A program made the translations under genes and the position numbers. This document shows positions 26,224 through 33,801 of a stretch of 64,000 nucleotides of DNA, piece by piece. The notes under the pieces are model-generated. The model saw only the letters and a list, made by a program, of their open reading frames with translations, was not told where the DNA came from and ran no database searches. Each line of letters begins with the position of its first letter. Within the stretch, counting starts at the first letter, position 1. The stretch lies in assembly GCF_034057115.1 (NCBI RefSeq), contig NZ_CP139195.1, positions 1,302,001 to 1,366,000 of the forward strand, given 5' to 3'. This DNA is from Pseudomonas sp. AN-1. GTDB lineage: Bacteria > Pseudomonadota > Gammaproteobacteria > Pseudomonadales > Pseudomonadaceae.

Positions 26224-26279
26224 GAGCGCACGCCGACCATTCCTCCCCCATCACCATTCGCAGCAAGGAGAGCACGCAG

Positions 26280-26849
26280 ATGCGCAAGGGCGATCACCTC
26301 TTCGTCCACCGGTCGCTGATCGGCGAAACCGGCCGCCACTACACCCACCACGGCATCTACATGGGCCATGACGAGGTGATCCACTACGCCGGCTATGCCA
26401 ACGGCTTCAGCGGTGGCGGCAGCCGCAAGGTGGAGCGGATCACCCTGATGGAGTTCGCCGCCGGCCAGCCCGTGCAGGTGCGCCAGCACCCCGGCCGTCG
26501 CTACAGCGCCGAGCAGGTGATGGCGCGCGCCCGCAGCCGCCTGGGCGAGGACGACTACAGCCTGTGGCTGCGCAACTGCGAGCACTTCGCCACCTGGTGC
26601 TGCACCGGAGAGGAAACCAGCGAGCAGGTACGCAACGCGGCCAAAACGGTAGCGCGGGTGGGTGCCACCGGTGCCGGTCTGGCCCTGGCGCGCAGCGCGG
26701 CCGGGCGCGGTCTGCTGCAGGCGGCGGGCAGGCTAGCCGAAAGCGCGGGCCGGGTCGCCCTCGGCAATCCCTGGGTGGCCGGCGGTACCGCCATCCTGGC
26801 TGTCGCCGGTGCCGGCTACTGGGCGCTGCGCGAACGCATCGAGGCGTGA
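26280..26849 (+). CDS. LRAT-like (NlpC/P60 superfamily) protein with hydrophobic tail
   Basis: 189 residues from the ATG at 26280 with an AAGGAGA site. The N-terminal ~115 residues match the LRAT fold: GDHLFVHR, the catalytic-type histidine in HHGIYMGHDEVIHYAG, and NCEHFATWCC, where the cysteine of the NCEHF motif is the expected nucleophile. The remaining ~75 residues are alanine- and glycine-rich helices likely to insert in the membrane. LRAT-type enzymes transfer or hydrolyse acyl groups. In an antiviral island a membrane-damaging or lipid-modifying effector is plausible, but this is inference. Confidence 0.75.
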   Translation: MRKGDHLFVHRSLIGETGRHYTHHGIYMGHDEVIHYAGYANGFSGGGSRKVERITLMEFAAGQPVQVRQHPGRRYSAEQVMARARSRLGEDDYSLWLRNCEHFATWCCTGEETSEQVRNAAKTVARVGATGAGLALARSAAGRGLLQAAGRLAESAGRVALGNPWVAGGTAILAVAGAGYWALRERIEA

Positions 26850-26871
26850 AATCCGCCCACACCGGTTGTCG

Positions 26872-26915
26872 ACAAGCTTGCCGACCCCGAAGGCGGCCTG
26901 CCTTGCCCCCACACT
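26872..26915 (+). promoter_or_regulatory. island bipartite promoter element
   Basis: ACAAGCTTGCCG, then 26 bp, then CACACT (26910-26915), 34 bp before the cold-shock-like gene. It probably drives the five-gene run to 30274. Confidence 0.6.
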
Positions 26916-26949
26916 AGCCCCACGACAGCAACGGAGTCCGAGGCAACCG

Positions 26950-27588
26950 ATGAGCACCGCATACCGCGAAGGGATGATCGCGATCCATGTCCCCGGCAAG
27001 GGCTATGGCTTCATCAAGGGCGACGACGGGCAGAAGTACTACTTCCGCACCGGCGACATCCAGGACGGCATCGAACCCGCCGGCCAGCTCCGTGTGGGCT
27101 TCGAGGCTGTCGCCACAGCACGCGGGCCGGCGGCGAGGAACATCAGCGTGATCGCCGACTGCAGCGAGATGTGGGTCGACCCGGAGCGCTTCCGGATGAC
27201 CGAGCAGGAGCATCTGCGCGACGCCGAGATCCTCCATGCCTACAGCGCGCCCTGCTGGGCCAGGGCGCCGCTGCGCGACCAGGCGCGGCAGATGCTGATG
27301 GACTTCGCCAGCTCGCAGGGCGCCAACGGCGTGGTCCGCCTGCGCTGCATCGCCCTGTCGAACGGGCTGATCCACATGGAGGGCGTCATGGTCTACGCGC
27401 AGCAGCGGGCACCGGTCGCCAGCCCGGAGGAGCTGCAGACCTCGGCGCGGCGCGTCGAGGAGGCGCTGCAATGGGCCCGGCATGTCGATGCCGAACACGA
27501 GCGCATCCTCATGGCCAACCCGCTGCGCCCGATTGCCGCCTGGCTCTGCCGCGGCCCCGCCGCCCTGCGTCGCCTGCTGGGCCGCTGA
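26950..27588 (+). CDS. protein with N-terminal cold-shock-like (OB-fold) domain
   Basis: 212 residues from the ATG at 26950. Residues ~8-70 read like a cold-shock domain: EGMIAIHVPGKGYGFIKGDD, with KYYFRTGDI and VGFEAVATARGPAARNISV replacing the RNP motifs GFGFI and VFVH. The rest is unrecognised: a segment around residues 85-150 that looks like a small alpha/beta domain, then a charged helix and a basic end. An RNA- or ssDNA-binding role is suggested by the OB-like fold. It heads a run of small membrane-protein genes that ends in a CARF gene. Confidence 0.6.
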   Translation: MSTAYREGMIAIHVPGKGYGFIKGDDGQKYYFRTGDIQDGIEPAGQLRVGFEAVATARGPAARNISVIADCSEMWVDPERFRMTEQEHLRDAEILHAYSAPCWARAPLRDQARQMLMDFASSQGANGVVRLRCIALSNGLIHMEGVMVYAQQRAPVASPEELQTSARRVEEALQWARHVDAEHERILMANPLRPIAAWLCRGPAALRRLLGR

Positions 27589-27631
27589 ATCGCCCGCCTC
27601 GACACCACCAGCCTCCCGGGGAGAACAGCAC

Positions 27632-27970
27632 ATGCCACCGACGACCACCTACTTCGACCAGCTGCGGCAAGCCGGCTACTACAACCAGCGCATGAGCCGC
27701 CATGAGTTCTGGACCTTCACCCTGGTCAACGCCATGCTCACCTACCTGGTGCACGGCATTCCCGTCCTCAACGCGGCGGCCTTCCTGGTGTTTCTCGTCC
27801 TCACCGGATTCGCCATGTGCCAGCGCCTCAACGATGCGGAAATCTCGCGCAAGTGGCTGATCATGCTGTTCCTTCCCTACGTCAATGTCATCGGCCTGTT
27901 CTGGCTGCTCATCTACATGTGCCAGCCCAGCTATCCGGCCACCAACGACCATGGCCCTTGCCGGGTCTGA
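27632..27970 (+). CDS. DUF805-like inner-membrane protein
   Basis: 112 residues from the ATG at 27632 with a GGGGAGAA site. The SRHEFWTFTLVN start and RLNDAEISRKWLIMLFLPYV segment are the conserved arginine-bearing signatures of DUF805 proteins. About three membrane helices are visible. The function of the family is unknown. The gene is 43 bp after the cold-shock-like gene and 16 bp before the next one, so it is in the same operon. Confidence 0.7.
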   Translation: MPPTTTYFDQLRQAGYYNQRMSRHEFWTFTLVNAMLTYLVHGIPVLNAAAFLVFLVLTGFAMCQRLNDAEISRKWLIMLFLPYVNVIGLFWLLIYMCQPSYPATNDHGPCRV

Positions 27971-27986
27971 GCAGGAGGAGGCACCC

Positions 27987-28280
27987 TTGATCAGACCCGG
28001 ACCGGCGCCAGCCCGCCTGCTGCTCGGCTGGTTCGCCCTGCAAATGTTCCTGCTCAGCGCCATCGCCCTGCGGCGCGACGGCATCGACCCGCCGGGACTC
28101 CTGCTCTGGCTGATGCTCGGCATGACCAGCGCGGCAGCACTGCAACGCTGGCTGATGCGCTGCGGGGCCACGGCACTGGCAGACACCTTCGGCCTCGGCT
28201 ACTGCGCCTTCGCCGGCAGCTTCGCAGGCAGCCAGTGGCAGGCCTGGACCGAGCTGTACCGCACCGCCTTGACACACTGA
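27987..28280 (+). CDS. small membrane protein, unknown
   Basis: 97 residues if started at the TTG at 27987, which has a strong AGGAGG 8 bp upstream; an ATG at 27951 would overlap the previous gene without a better site. Two hydrophobic helices (LLLGWFALQMFLLSAIAL and LLLWLMLGMTSAAAL) are followed by a helix containing GYCAFAGSFAGS. No family is recognised. Position in the operon suggests a partner of the neighbouring membrane proteins. Confidence 0.5.
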   Translation: MIRPGPAPARLLLGWFALQMFLLSAIALRRDGIDPPGLLLWLMLGMTSAAALQRWLMRCGATALADTFGLGYCAFAGSFAGSQWQAWTELYRTALTH

Positions 28281-28310
28281 CACCCGATTTCGCCCTACAA
28301 GGAAGGAAAG

Positions 28311-28943
28311 ATGCTGAACAACCCGGGACTCCCTCTTGCACTGATCGCCGCCCTGCTCATCGGCCTGCTCTGCGGTCCGGCGCAGCGCTGGAACCGCCTG
28401 CTGATCCTGTCGCTCGCCGGCAGCCTGGTCGTCGAGGCCGCGGTGGCGTTCTTCGAGTCGGCGAAGTGGCTGAGCACCTACCGCTTCGGCCAGCACCTGC
28501 TGACCAACCTGCTGCTGATGCTCGCTGGCGCGGCGATCATCGTCCTGCTCTTTCGCCTGTTGCGTTCCCGCCCGGCTCAGCAAGCCAGCCCGAGTCCGCT
28601 GCTGGTTAGAGACGACCAGAATGTCGCGCTGCCGGCCTCCAGCGGCGCCGGCAGGCAGGGCGTGCTGGCCCATGCACTCGGCCTCACCACCTGGCTGGTC
28701 CCGGTCAGCGGCGCACTGCTGACCCTGGCGAACTGGCTGCGGGTCCGGAAAGGCGCAGAGGCGATCCGCACCGAAGCCCGGCGCGCCCTGGAGTTCCAGG
28801 CCATCTGGACCGTCGCCCTGCTGGTCACTTTCCAGCTGCCGCAGCTGCACCCGCTGCTGGCCGCGCTGACCATCCCGGTCTGGCTGGCCGGCCTCGGCTT
28901 CAATCTCCGGGAGGTCCACCGCACCTGGCGCGCCCGGACATGA
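28311..28943 (+). CDS. DUF4870-like membrane protein
   Basis: 210 residues from the ATG at 28311 (AAGGAAGG upstream). The first half has two to three helices (PLALIAALLIGLLCGPA; LLTNLLLMLAGAAIIVLL). The second half resembles DUF4870: a TLANWLRVRKGAEAIR turn, RRALEFQAIW, then two more helices. Possibly a fusion of two small membrane domains. It lies 30 bp after the previous gene and 77 bp before the CARF gene at 29021. Function unknown. Confidence 0.55.
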   Translation: MLNNPGLPLALIAALLIGLLCGPAQRWNRLLILSLAGSLVVEAAVAFFESAKWLSTYRFGQHLLTNLLLMLAGAAIIVLLFRLLRSRPAQQASPSPLLVRDDQNVALPASSGAGRQGVLAHALGLTTWLVPVSGALLTLANWLRVRKGAEAIRTEARRALEFQAIWTVALLVTFQLPQLHPLLAALTIPVWLAGLGFNLREVHRTWRART

Positions 28944-29020
28944 GCAGCGCAGCATTCACTCCGTCGCGGCGGGCCGGTTGATCTGCCCGCCATCATCCAC
29001 AAGGAATCGAAAGGAATCTC

Positions 29021-30274
29021 ATGGGAAAGCACATCCTCCTCGCCACCACCGGCGAATCGCCTCAGGTGGTCACCGAAACCCTGTATGCCATCCATAAGGA
29101 GGGCCTGACCTGGCCGGACGAGATCCGCCTGGTCACCACCACCGTGGGCAAGGCCCGCGCCGAGAAGGGGCTGCTGGATGAGGGCCACCTGGCTCGCCTG
29201 TGCGATGAGATCGCCAGGCCGCAACCCGCCTTCGACACCGGCCATATCGAAGTGGTGCCGGGCGCCAAAGGCCAGGACGTGGACGATGCGCGCAGCCTCG
29301 AAGACCACGAGGCGCTGGCCAACTTCATCATGACCCGGGTCCGCGACCTGACTGCCGATGATCAGCAGACGGTGCATGCCTCGCTGGCCGGCGGGCGCAA
29401 GACCATGACCTTCTATCTGGGCTATGCCATGAGCCTGTTCGGGCGCCGGCAGGACAGCCTGAGTCATGTGCTGATCAGCAAGGGTTACGAGAGCTTGCGC
29501 GACTTCTGGTATCCGAGCCTGAAGCAAGGCCAGTTGCACGGCTACGATGGCAAGCCGCTGTTCACTGCCGATGGCATGCCACTGATGCCGGGCGATGCCG
29601 AGGTCACGCTGGCGCCGATCCCGTTCGTGCGCCATCGCCATGACCTGCCGGAGCTGCTGCCGCAGAGCGGAGGCGCCGTGCACTTCCGCGAGCTGGTGCG
29701 ACTCATCAACCTGGGCGAGCTGCCCGAGGAGCTGTGCCTGCGCATCGATCTGCCCGAACAGACGATCATCGTCAGCGATATGCCAGGCTCGCTGTCATTC
29801 ACCTTCAAGCCCGGACTTCTGGCGCTCGCGTTCTACGCCGTCATGGCGCGCGCCACCCTGGAGGGCAAAAGCACCTTGTATCGCCCTTCCGGCGAATATG
29901 CGCGCGCCGCCGGCGAGGTCCTGCGTGACCTGGTGCTCCGCGAACTGCTGGCCCTGCACGAGCAGCCGGCCAGCGCCTCGCTCGAAACCAGCATCCAATC
30001 GCTGCGCGGCCTTTTCAAGGACAGTACGCTCAACGCGCTGCTATCTCCGCTCACCTACACCTGGTTCGACCAGCGCAAGAGCGAGCTGAGCAAGCTGTTC
30101 AAGGAAAAACTCACCGAGCGCGTCAGCAACTGGCTGACCCCAGAACTCATCTGGGACGATGCCGGCGAGCGGCTCGACCAGACCGGCAAGGCCAAGGGCG
30201 GTGGCTATGGCATTCCGCTGCCGGTCGGCAGCATCACGCTGGTCGAAATCCGCGAGCGCGACGCGATCTCCTGA
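29021..30274 (+). CDS. CARF-domain protein of the NE0113 family (TIGR02584, Csm6-like annotation)
   Basis: 417 residues from the ATG at 29021 (AAAGGAA). The N-terminal GKHILLATTGESPQVVTETL and HASLAGGRKTMTFYLGYA (residues ~119-136) segments are the CARF hallmarks of the NE0113 family. The C-terminal ~200 residues look helical and wHTH-like and show no HEPN or nuclease motif that I can recognise. Family members have been annotated as ring nucleases or Csm6-like proteins. It should bind cyclic oligoadenylate and either break it down or pass the signal on. It is the third CARF protein of the locus and ends the operon starting at 26950, so it could regulate the membrane genes upstream. Confidence 0.78.
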   Translation: MGKHILLATTGESPQVVTETLYAIHKEGLTWPDEIRLVTTTVGKARAEKGLLDEGHLARLCDEIARPQPAFDTGHIEVVPGAKGQDVDDARSLEDHEALANFIMTRVRDLTADDQQTVHASLAGGRKTMTFYLGYAMSLFGRRQDSLSHVLISKGYESLRDFWYPSLKQGQLHGYDGKPLFTADGMPLMPGDAEVTLAPIPFVRHRHDLPELLPQSGGAVHFRELVRLINLGELPEELCLRIDLPEQTIIVSDMPGSLSFTFKPGLLALAFYAVMARATLEGKSTLYRPSGEYARAAGEVLRDLVLRELLALHEQPASASLETSIQSLRGLFKDSTLNALLSPLTYTWFDQRKSELSKLFKEKLTERVSNWLTPELIWDDAGERLDQTGKAKGGGYGIPLPVGSITLVEIRERDAIS

Positions 30275-30317
30275 CACTCCCCCACCGTGCGGCCCGGCAC
30301 ACGCCGGGCCGCCCCTC

Positions 30318-30361
30318 ATAAGCTTGCCAAAACCGGAACCCCTCCTGCGCACCTTCATCAT
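30318..30361 (+). promoter_or_regulatory. island bipartite promoter element
   Basis: ATAAGCTTGCCA, then 26 bp, then CATCAT (30356-30361), 32 bp before the cupin-like gene. Confidence 0.5.
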
Positions 30362-30393
30362 GGCCTCACCCCGAAGCCACGAAGGTTGCCGCA

Positions 30394-31125
30394 ATGCCCC
30401 ACACCCCCGCCGTCCTGCAGTCCCTCTCCGTACAGATCGCTGCCCACCTGCAGCACAGCGGCAGTGCCGATGAGGCGCTGGCCGCGCTGCTGGCCGACAC
30501 CGCAACGGCGGACTGGCAGGCGGCGCTCTGCGAGGCCCTGCTGACCGACGACGTCTTCGCCGCCCAGGTCGCCGCGCGCTCCTACCGCCACGGCAACGGC
30601 TTCCTCAAGGTCGTGCTGCTCGACCGCGGCTTCAAGCTGCGCCTGCACCTGTGGCTGCCCGGCGCCAGCTGCGAGGAGAACATCCACGACCACCGCTGGA
30701 GCATCGCCTCGACCATCCTCGCCGGCTCGCTGCACAGCGAGATCTGGGCCGACGCCGCCAACGACGAGCAGTTCGACCTTCAGGCCGGCGAGTACCGCTA
30801 CCAGGCCGCCGTCGACGGCCAGCCGGCACGCGCCATCCCGCTGCACAGCGCCCCGCTGCGGCTGGTCGAGCGCAACAGCCGCAGCGCCGGCAGCCACTAC
30901 GCGCTGCCGCCGGCCACCCTGCACCGCATCTGCAGCCACGGCCGCCAGCTGGTCGCCACCCTGATGTGCTCCGGCCCGGCGGTTGCCGGCCACACCCGGC
31001 TGATCGCCGGCCGCGAAGGCCTGCTGCCGGAAGTGGCCGCGCGCCGCCTCAGCGTGGCCGAGCTGCGCGCCGGCATCGGCCACTTCACCGCCCTGGCCGG
31101 CCTGTTCCCGGCCCTCGCCGCCTGA
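30394..31125 (+). CDS. cupin-fold protein, unknown
   Basis: 243 residues. A helical N-terminus (~50 residues) precedes a cupin barrel with a metal-binding type motif ENIHDHRWSIASTILAGSLH (H-D-H) and a later ALPPATLHRICSHG histidine, as in cysteine-dioxygenase-like and JmjC-like cupins. So it may be a metal-dependent oxygenase, but substrate and partners are unknown. It is co-oriented with the GreA-like gene 30 bp downstream and has its own island promoter element, which marks it as part of the defence regulon. Confidence 0.6.
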   Translation: MPHTPAVLQSLSVQIAAHLQHSGSADEALAALLADTATADWQAALCEALLTDDVFAAQVAARSYRHGNGFLKVVLLDRGFKLRLHLWLPGASCEENIHDHRWSIASTILAGSLHSEIWADAANDEQFDLQAGEYRYQAAVDGQPARAIPLHSAPLRLVERNSRSAGSHYALPPATLHRICSHGRQLVATLMCSGPAVAGHTRLIAGREGLLPEVAARRLSVAELRAGIGHFTALAGLFPALAA

Positions 31126-31155
31126 CCATCCCACCATCCCCACAGGAGTACCCGC

Positions 31156-31674
31156 ATGAGCGATGTTCTGTCCGTCACCCTCACCCCGGCCGGCTTCGCC
31201 CGTCTGCAGCAGCGCCTGGTGCGCAAGCTCGACGAGTACGAGGACATCCGCGCCCAGCGCCAGGTGGCCTTCGAGCTGTCCGGCGACGGCTGGCACGACA
31301 ACCCGGAGTTCAACCGCGCCCAGCAGATGGAGGCCAACTGCAACCGCGAGATCAAGAAGCTCAACGACATGCTCGCCCTGGGCCGGGTCGTCGAGATCGT
31401 CGAAGGCCAGCGGCCGACCGCCGAGGTCGCCGTCGGCAGCCTGGTGACCTTCGTGCGCTGGGGCGACGACGGCCCTGCCGCTGAGGAAACCTGGGAGATC
31501 GGCGGCCACGGCGACAGCGACCCGCAGCGCGCCTGCGTGGCCTATGACGCGCCGCTGGGCGCCGCCCTGTTCGGCCTCAAGGTCGGCGAGTACGCCGAGG
31601 AAGTGCAGCTGGGCGAGGCGCTGGTCGACCTGGAAATCGTCGCCCTGCACCCCCGCCACCCGGACGCGCCGTGA
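31156..31674 (+). CDS. GreA/GreB-like transcription factor paralogue
   Basis: 172 residues with an AGGAG site. The N-terminal coiled coil has GDGWHDNPEFNRAQQMEANC, the counterpart of the GreA hairpin tip with its acidic residues, followed by EIKKLNDMLALGRVVEIV. The C-terminal FKBP-like domain ends in PLGAALFGLKVGEYAEEV. GreA factors enter the RNA polymerase channel and rescue stalled complexes. This copy is divergent in the tip and stands in a CRISPR island, so it may modify transcription of phage or plasmid DNA; that is inference. Confidence 0.72.
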   Translation: MSDVLSVTLTPAGFARLQQRLVRKLDEYEDIRAQRQVAFELSGDGWHDNPEFNRAQQMEANCNREIKKLNDMLALGRVVEIVEGQRPTAEVAVGSLVTFVRWGDDGPAAEETWEIGGHGDSDPQRACVAYDAPLGAALFGLKVGEYAEEVQLGEALVDLEIVALHPRHPDAP

Positions 31675-31679
31675 GCACG

Positions 31680-31722
31680 ACAAGCTTGCCGGCGGCACCG
31701 GCCGGCACCCCTGCGGCATCCT
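31680..31722 (+). promoter_or_regulatory. island bipartite promoter element
   Basis: ACAAGCTTGCCG, then 25 bp, then CATCCT (31717-31722), 37 bp before the first GTPase gene. Confidence 0.55.
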
Positions 31723-31759
31723 GCAATCACGTTCAGACACCACCCCGAGGAGAGTCAGC

Positions 31760-32638
31760 ATGACCCACACCCCGTCCCCGCAGCAGTCCGAGCAGCTGTT
31801 CGACGCGCTCGCCCGCCAGGGCCTGCAGCTGCCCGCGGAACACCGCCGTACCATCACCGACCGGCTCGAACGCATCCGCGGCTACGAGCCGCTGGTCGGG
31901 GTGTTCGGCAAGACCGGCGCCGGCAAGTCCAGCCTGTGCAATGCCGTGTTCGGCCGCGACATCTGTCCGATCAGCGATGTCGGTGCCTGCACCCGCACGG
32001 TTCAGGAAGTCGCGCTGAACGTCGGCCAGAAGGGCATGAAGCTGCTCGACGTGCCCGGCGTCGGCGAGAGCGACCGGCGCGATGCCGAGTACGACGCCCT
32101 GTACCGCGACTGGCTGCCCAGGCTCGACCTGGTGCTCTGGGTGATCAAGGCCGACGACCGCGCGCTGGCTTCCGACGAGGACTTCTACAAGCGCCTGGTC
32201 AAGCCCTACCTGGAGGCCGGCAAGCCGTTCTTCATCGTCCTCAACCAGGTGGACAAGGTCGAGCCGTTCCGCGAGTGGGACGAGCAGGCTCGCCAGCCCG
32301 GCCCGCGCCAGGCCGCCAACATCGAGGACAAGCGCCGTTCGGTGGCCGGCTTCTTCGGCCTGCCGCTGAACCAGGTGCTCGCCGTGTCGGCCAACGAGCG
32401 CTACGGCCTGGTCGAGCTGGTGGACCGGGTGATCCATGAGCTGCCGGCGGAGAAGCGCGTCAGCGTGCTGCGCGAGGTGCAGGAGGAGTACCGCTCGCAG
32501 GCCGCCCGCGAACAGGCGCGCAGCGGTGTGGCCGAAACCCTCGGCACGGTGATCGACGCCCTGCCGCTGCCGGCGCCGGTGAAGTTCGTCGCCAAGGCCA
32601 TCGTCCGCGTGTTCGACTGGATCGGGAGCTGGTTCTGA
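31760..32638 (+). CDS. Era/YfjP-like GTPase
   Basis: 292 residues from the ATG at 31760 (GAGGAGAG). G-motifs: P-loop GKTGAGKS (residues 50-57), a threonine in DVGACTRTV, DVPGVG, and NQVD (Q in place of the usual K). After the G domain a helical tail ends in a hydrophobic segment (VIDALPLPAPVKFVAKAI), which may contact membrane or a DUF697-like partner such as the product at 7831. The gene overlaps the second GTPase gene by one base (TGATG). Confidence 0.8.
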   Translation: MTHTPSPQQSEQLFDALARQGLQLPAEHRRTITDRLERIRGYEPLVGVFGKTGAGKSSLCNAVFGRDICPISDVGACTRTVQEVALNVGQKGMKLLDVPGVGESDRRDAEYDALYRDWLPRLDLVLWVIKADDRALASDEDFYKRLVKPYLEAGKPFFIVLNQVDKVEPFREWDEQARQPGPRQAANIEDKRRSVAGFFGLPLNQVLAVSANERYGLVELVDRVIHELPAEKRVSVLREVQEEYRSQAAREQARSGVAETLGTVIDALPLPAPVKFVAKAIVRVFDWIGSWF

Positions 32639-33354
32639 TGCAGGTGCATGTCCGCCATGAAGGCACCCTCGGCGAACTCGTGCGCCGCCAGCCGGCCTTC
32701 GCCCGCCTGCAGCATGCGCGGATCGCCGCCCAGGACTGGCGGTACTGGCGGCGCAACGACGGCGCCAGCCACTCCCACGACCTGCAGGTGGTGTTCCTCG
32801 GCAAGAGCGGCTACGGCAAGTCCTCGCTGGTCAACGCCCTGAGCGGCCTGCCGGCGATGGCGACCAGCGACGTGGAGGCCTGCACGCGGGTGGCGCAGAG
32901 CGTGGAATACGCCATCCGCCCCGGCAACTTCCTGTCGCTGGCCGACCTGCCGGGGCTGGGCGAGTCGCAGCAGCGCGATGCCGAGTACCTGGCGCTGTAC
33001 CGGCAGATACTCGCCAAGGCCGATGTGGTGGTGTACACCCTGCGCGCCGACTGCCGCGACTACAGCATCGACCAGCAGGCCTTCGCCCGGCTGTTCGACT
33101 GCGCCAGCCAGCAGCGCAAGGTCATCCTCGCGCTCAACGGCTGCGACAAGATCGAGCCGCTGCAGCGCCGCGCCAGCGTCATGCCGAGCCACGAGCAGCT
33201 GCAGAACATCGAGCGCAAGGCGGCCGACCTGCGCCGGCTGTTTCCCGAGATGCCGCGCATCGTGCCCTGCAGCGCGGCGACCGGCTGGAACCTCGATGCG
33301 CTCAGCCAGGAAATCGCCCGCCTGCTGGCCTGCAGCCCCGGGGTGGCCTTCTGA
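32638..33354 (+). CDS. second small GTPase of the pair
   Basis: 238 residues. P-loop GKSGYGKS (55-62), a threonine in DVEACTRVA, DLPGLG, and NGCD as the base-recognition motif. An N-terminal ~45 residues rich in Arg and Trp precede the G domain. There is no membrane tail. The one-base overlap with the preceding GTPase suggests that the two proteins act together, as paired dynamin- or septin-like GTPases do. The last gene before array 4. Confidence 0.78.
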   Translation: MQVHVRHEGTLGELVRRQPAFARLQHARIAAQDWRYWRRNDGASHSHDLQVVFLGKSGYGKSSLVNALSGLPAMATSDVEACTRVAQSVEYAIRPGNFLSLADLPGLGESQQRDAEYLALYRQILAKADVVVYTLRADCRDYSIDQQAFARLFDCASQQRKVILALNGCDKIEPLQRRASVMPSHEQLQNIERKAADLRRLFPEMPRIVPCSAATGWNLDALSQEIARLLACSPGVAF

Positions 33355-33477
33355 CCCTCACACCATGCCCGCAGCCCGGCTGTCGCGATCAGGCGGCAAG
33401 CGGTCGCGCCGTTCCAGGCAGGGCGTTATGCTTCCACCCTGTCCCTGTAGCCCTTTGCCAGCCCGGATCGAGGCGGA

Positions 33478-33574
33478 TGATTGATCAAATTTTCATCAAC
33501 TTTTTGATCAAAAAACGATCAGCATTTTGCCCTGTGCAACATCCTGATTTACAAGGGATTTTTTTGCCGGTAGA
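33478..33574 (+). promoter_or_regulatory. CRISPR leader 4
   Basis: A ~97-bp leader copy, nearly identical to leader 1 (changes: TGCAACATCC in the middle, CCGGTAGA at the end). It precedes the one-spacer array 4. Confidence 0.84.
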
Positions 33575-33683
33575 GTCCGACGGACTACCCCGCCTTGTAG
33601 GGGATTAAGACTATCTCAGTGCTGTTTAGTGGTGGTACAGGTGGTGTCCGACGGACTACCCCGCCTTGCAGGGGGTTTAAGAC
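33575..33683 (+). CRISPR. CRISPR array 4 (2 repeats, 1 spacer)
   Basis: Repeat 1 at 33575-33611 carries GCCTTG in the loop. A 34-bp spacer (33612-33645) follows. Repeat 2 is 38 bp and degenerate (GCAGGGGGTTTAAGAC end). Full leader with a single spacer: either a young array or one that has lost its spacers. Together with the following terminator it fills the 450 bp between the GTPase and kinase genes. Confidence 0.93.
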
Positions 33684-33753
33684 AACTGGCCCTCGACGCA
33701 GTCGCCGAAGTCGTCGGCCCGAAGGACTGCACCAGCCCAACGCCACAACGCCA

Positions 33754-33787
33754 AAAACGCCGAGCAGGCCAGCCCACTCGGCGTTTT
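33754..33787 (-). terminator. terminator of the kinase-like gene
   Basis: An 11-bp perfect stem (AAAACGCCGAG / CTCGGCGTTTT) with a 12-nt loop, followed on the minus strand by further A/T bases. It lies 15 bp after the stop of the minus-strand kinase-like gene and also ends any plus-strand read from array 4. Confidence 0.75.
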
Positions 33788-33801
33788 GCTTTACCGACCG
33801 C

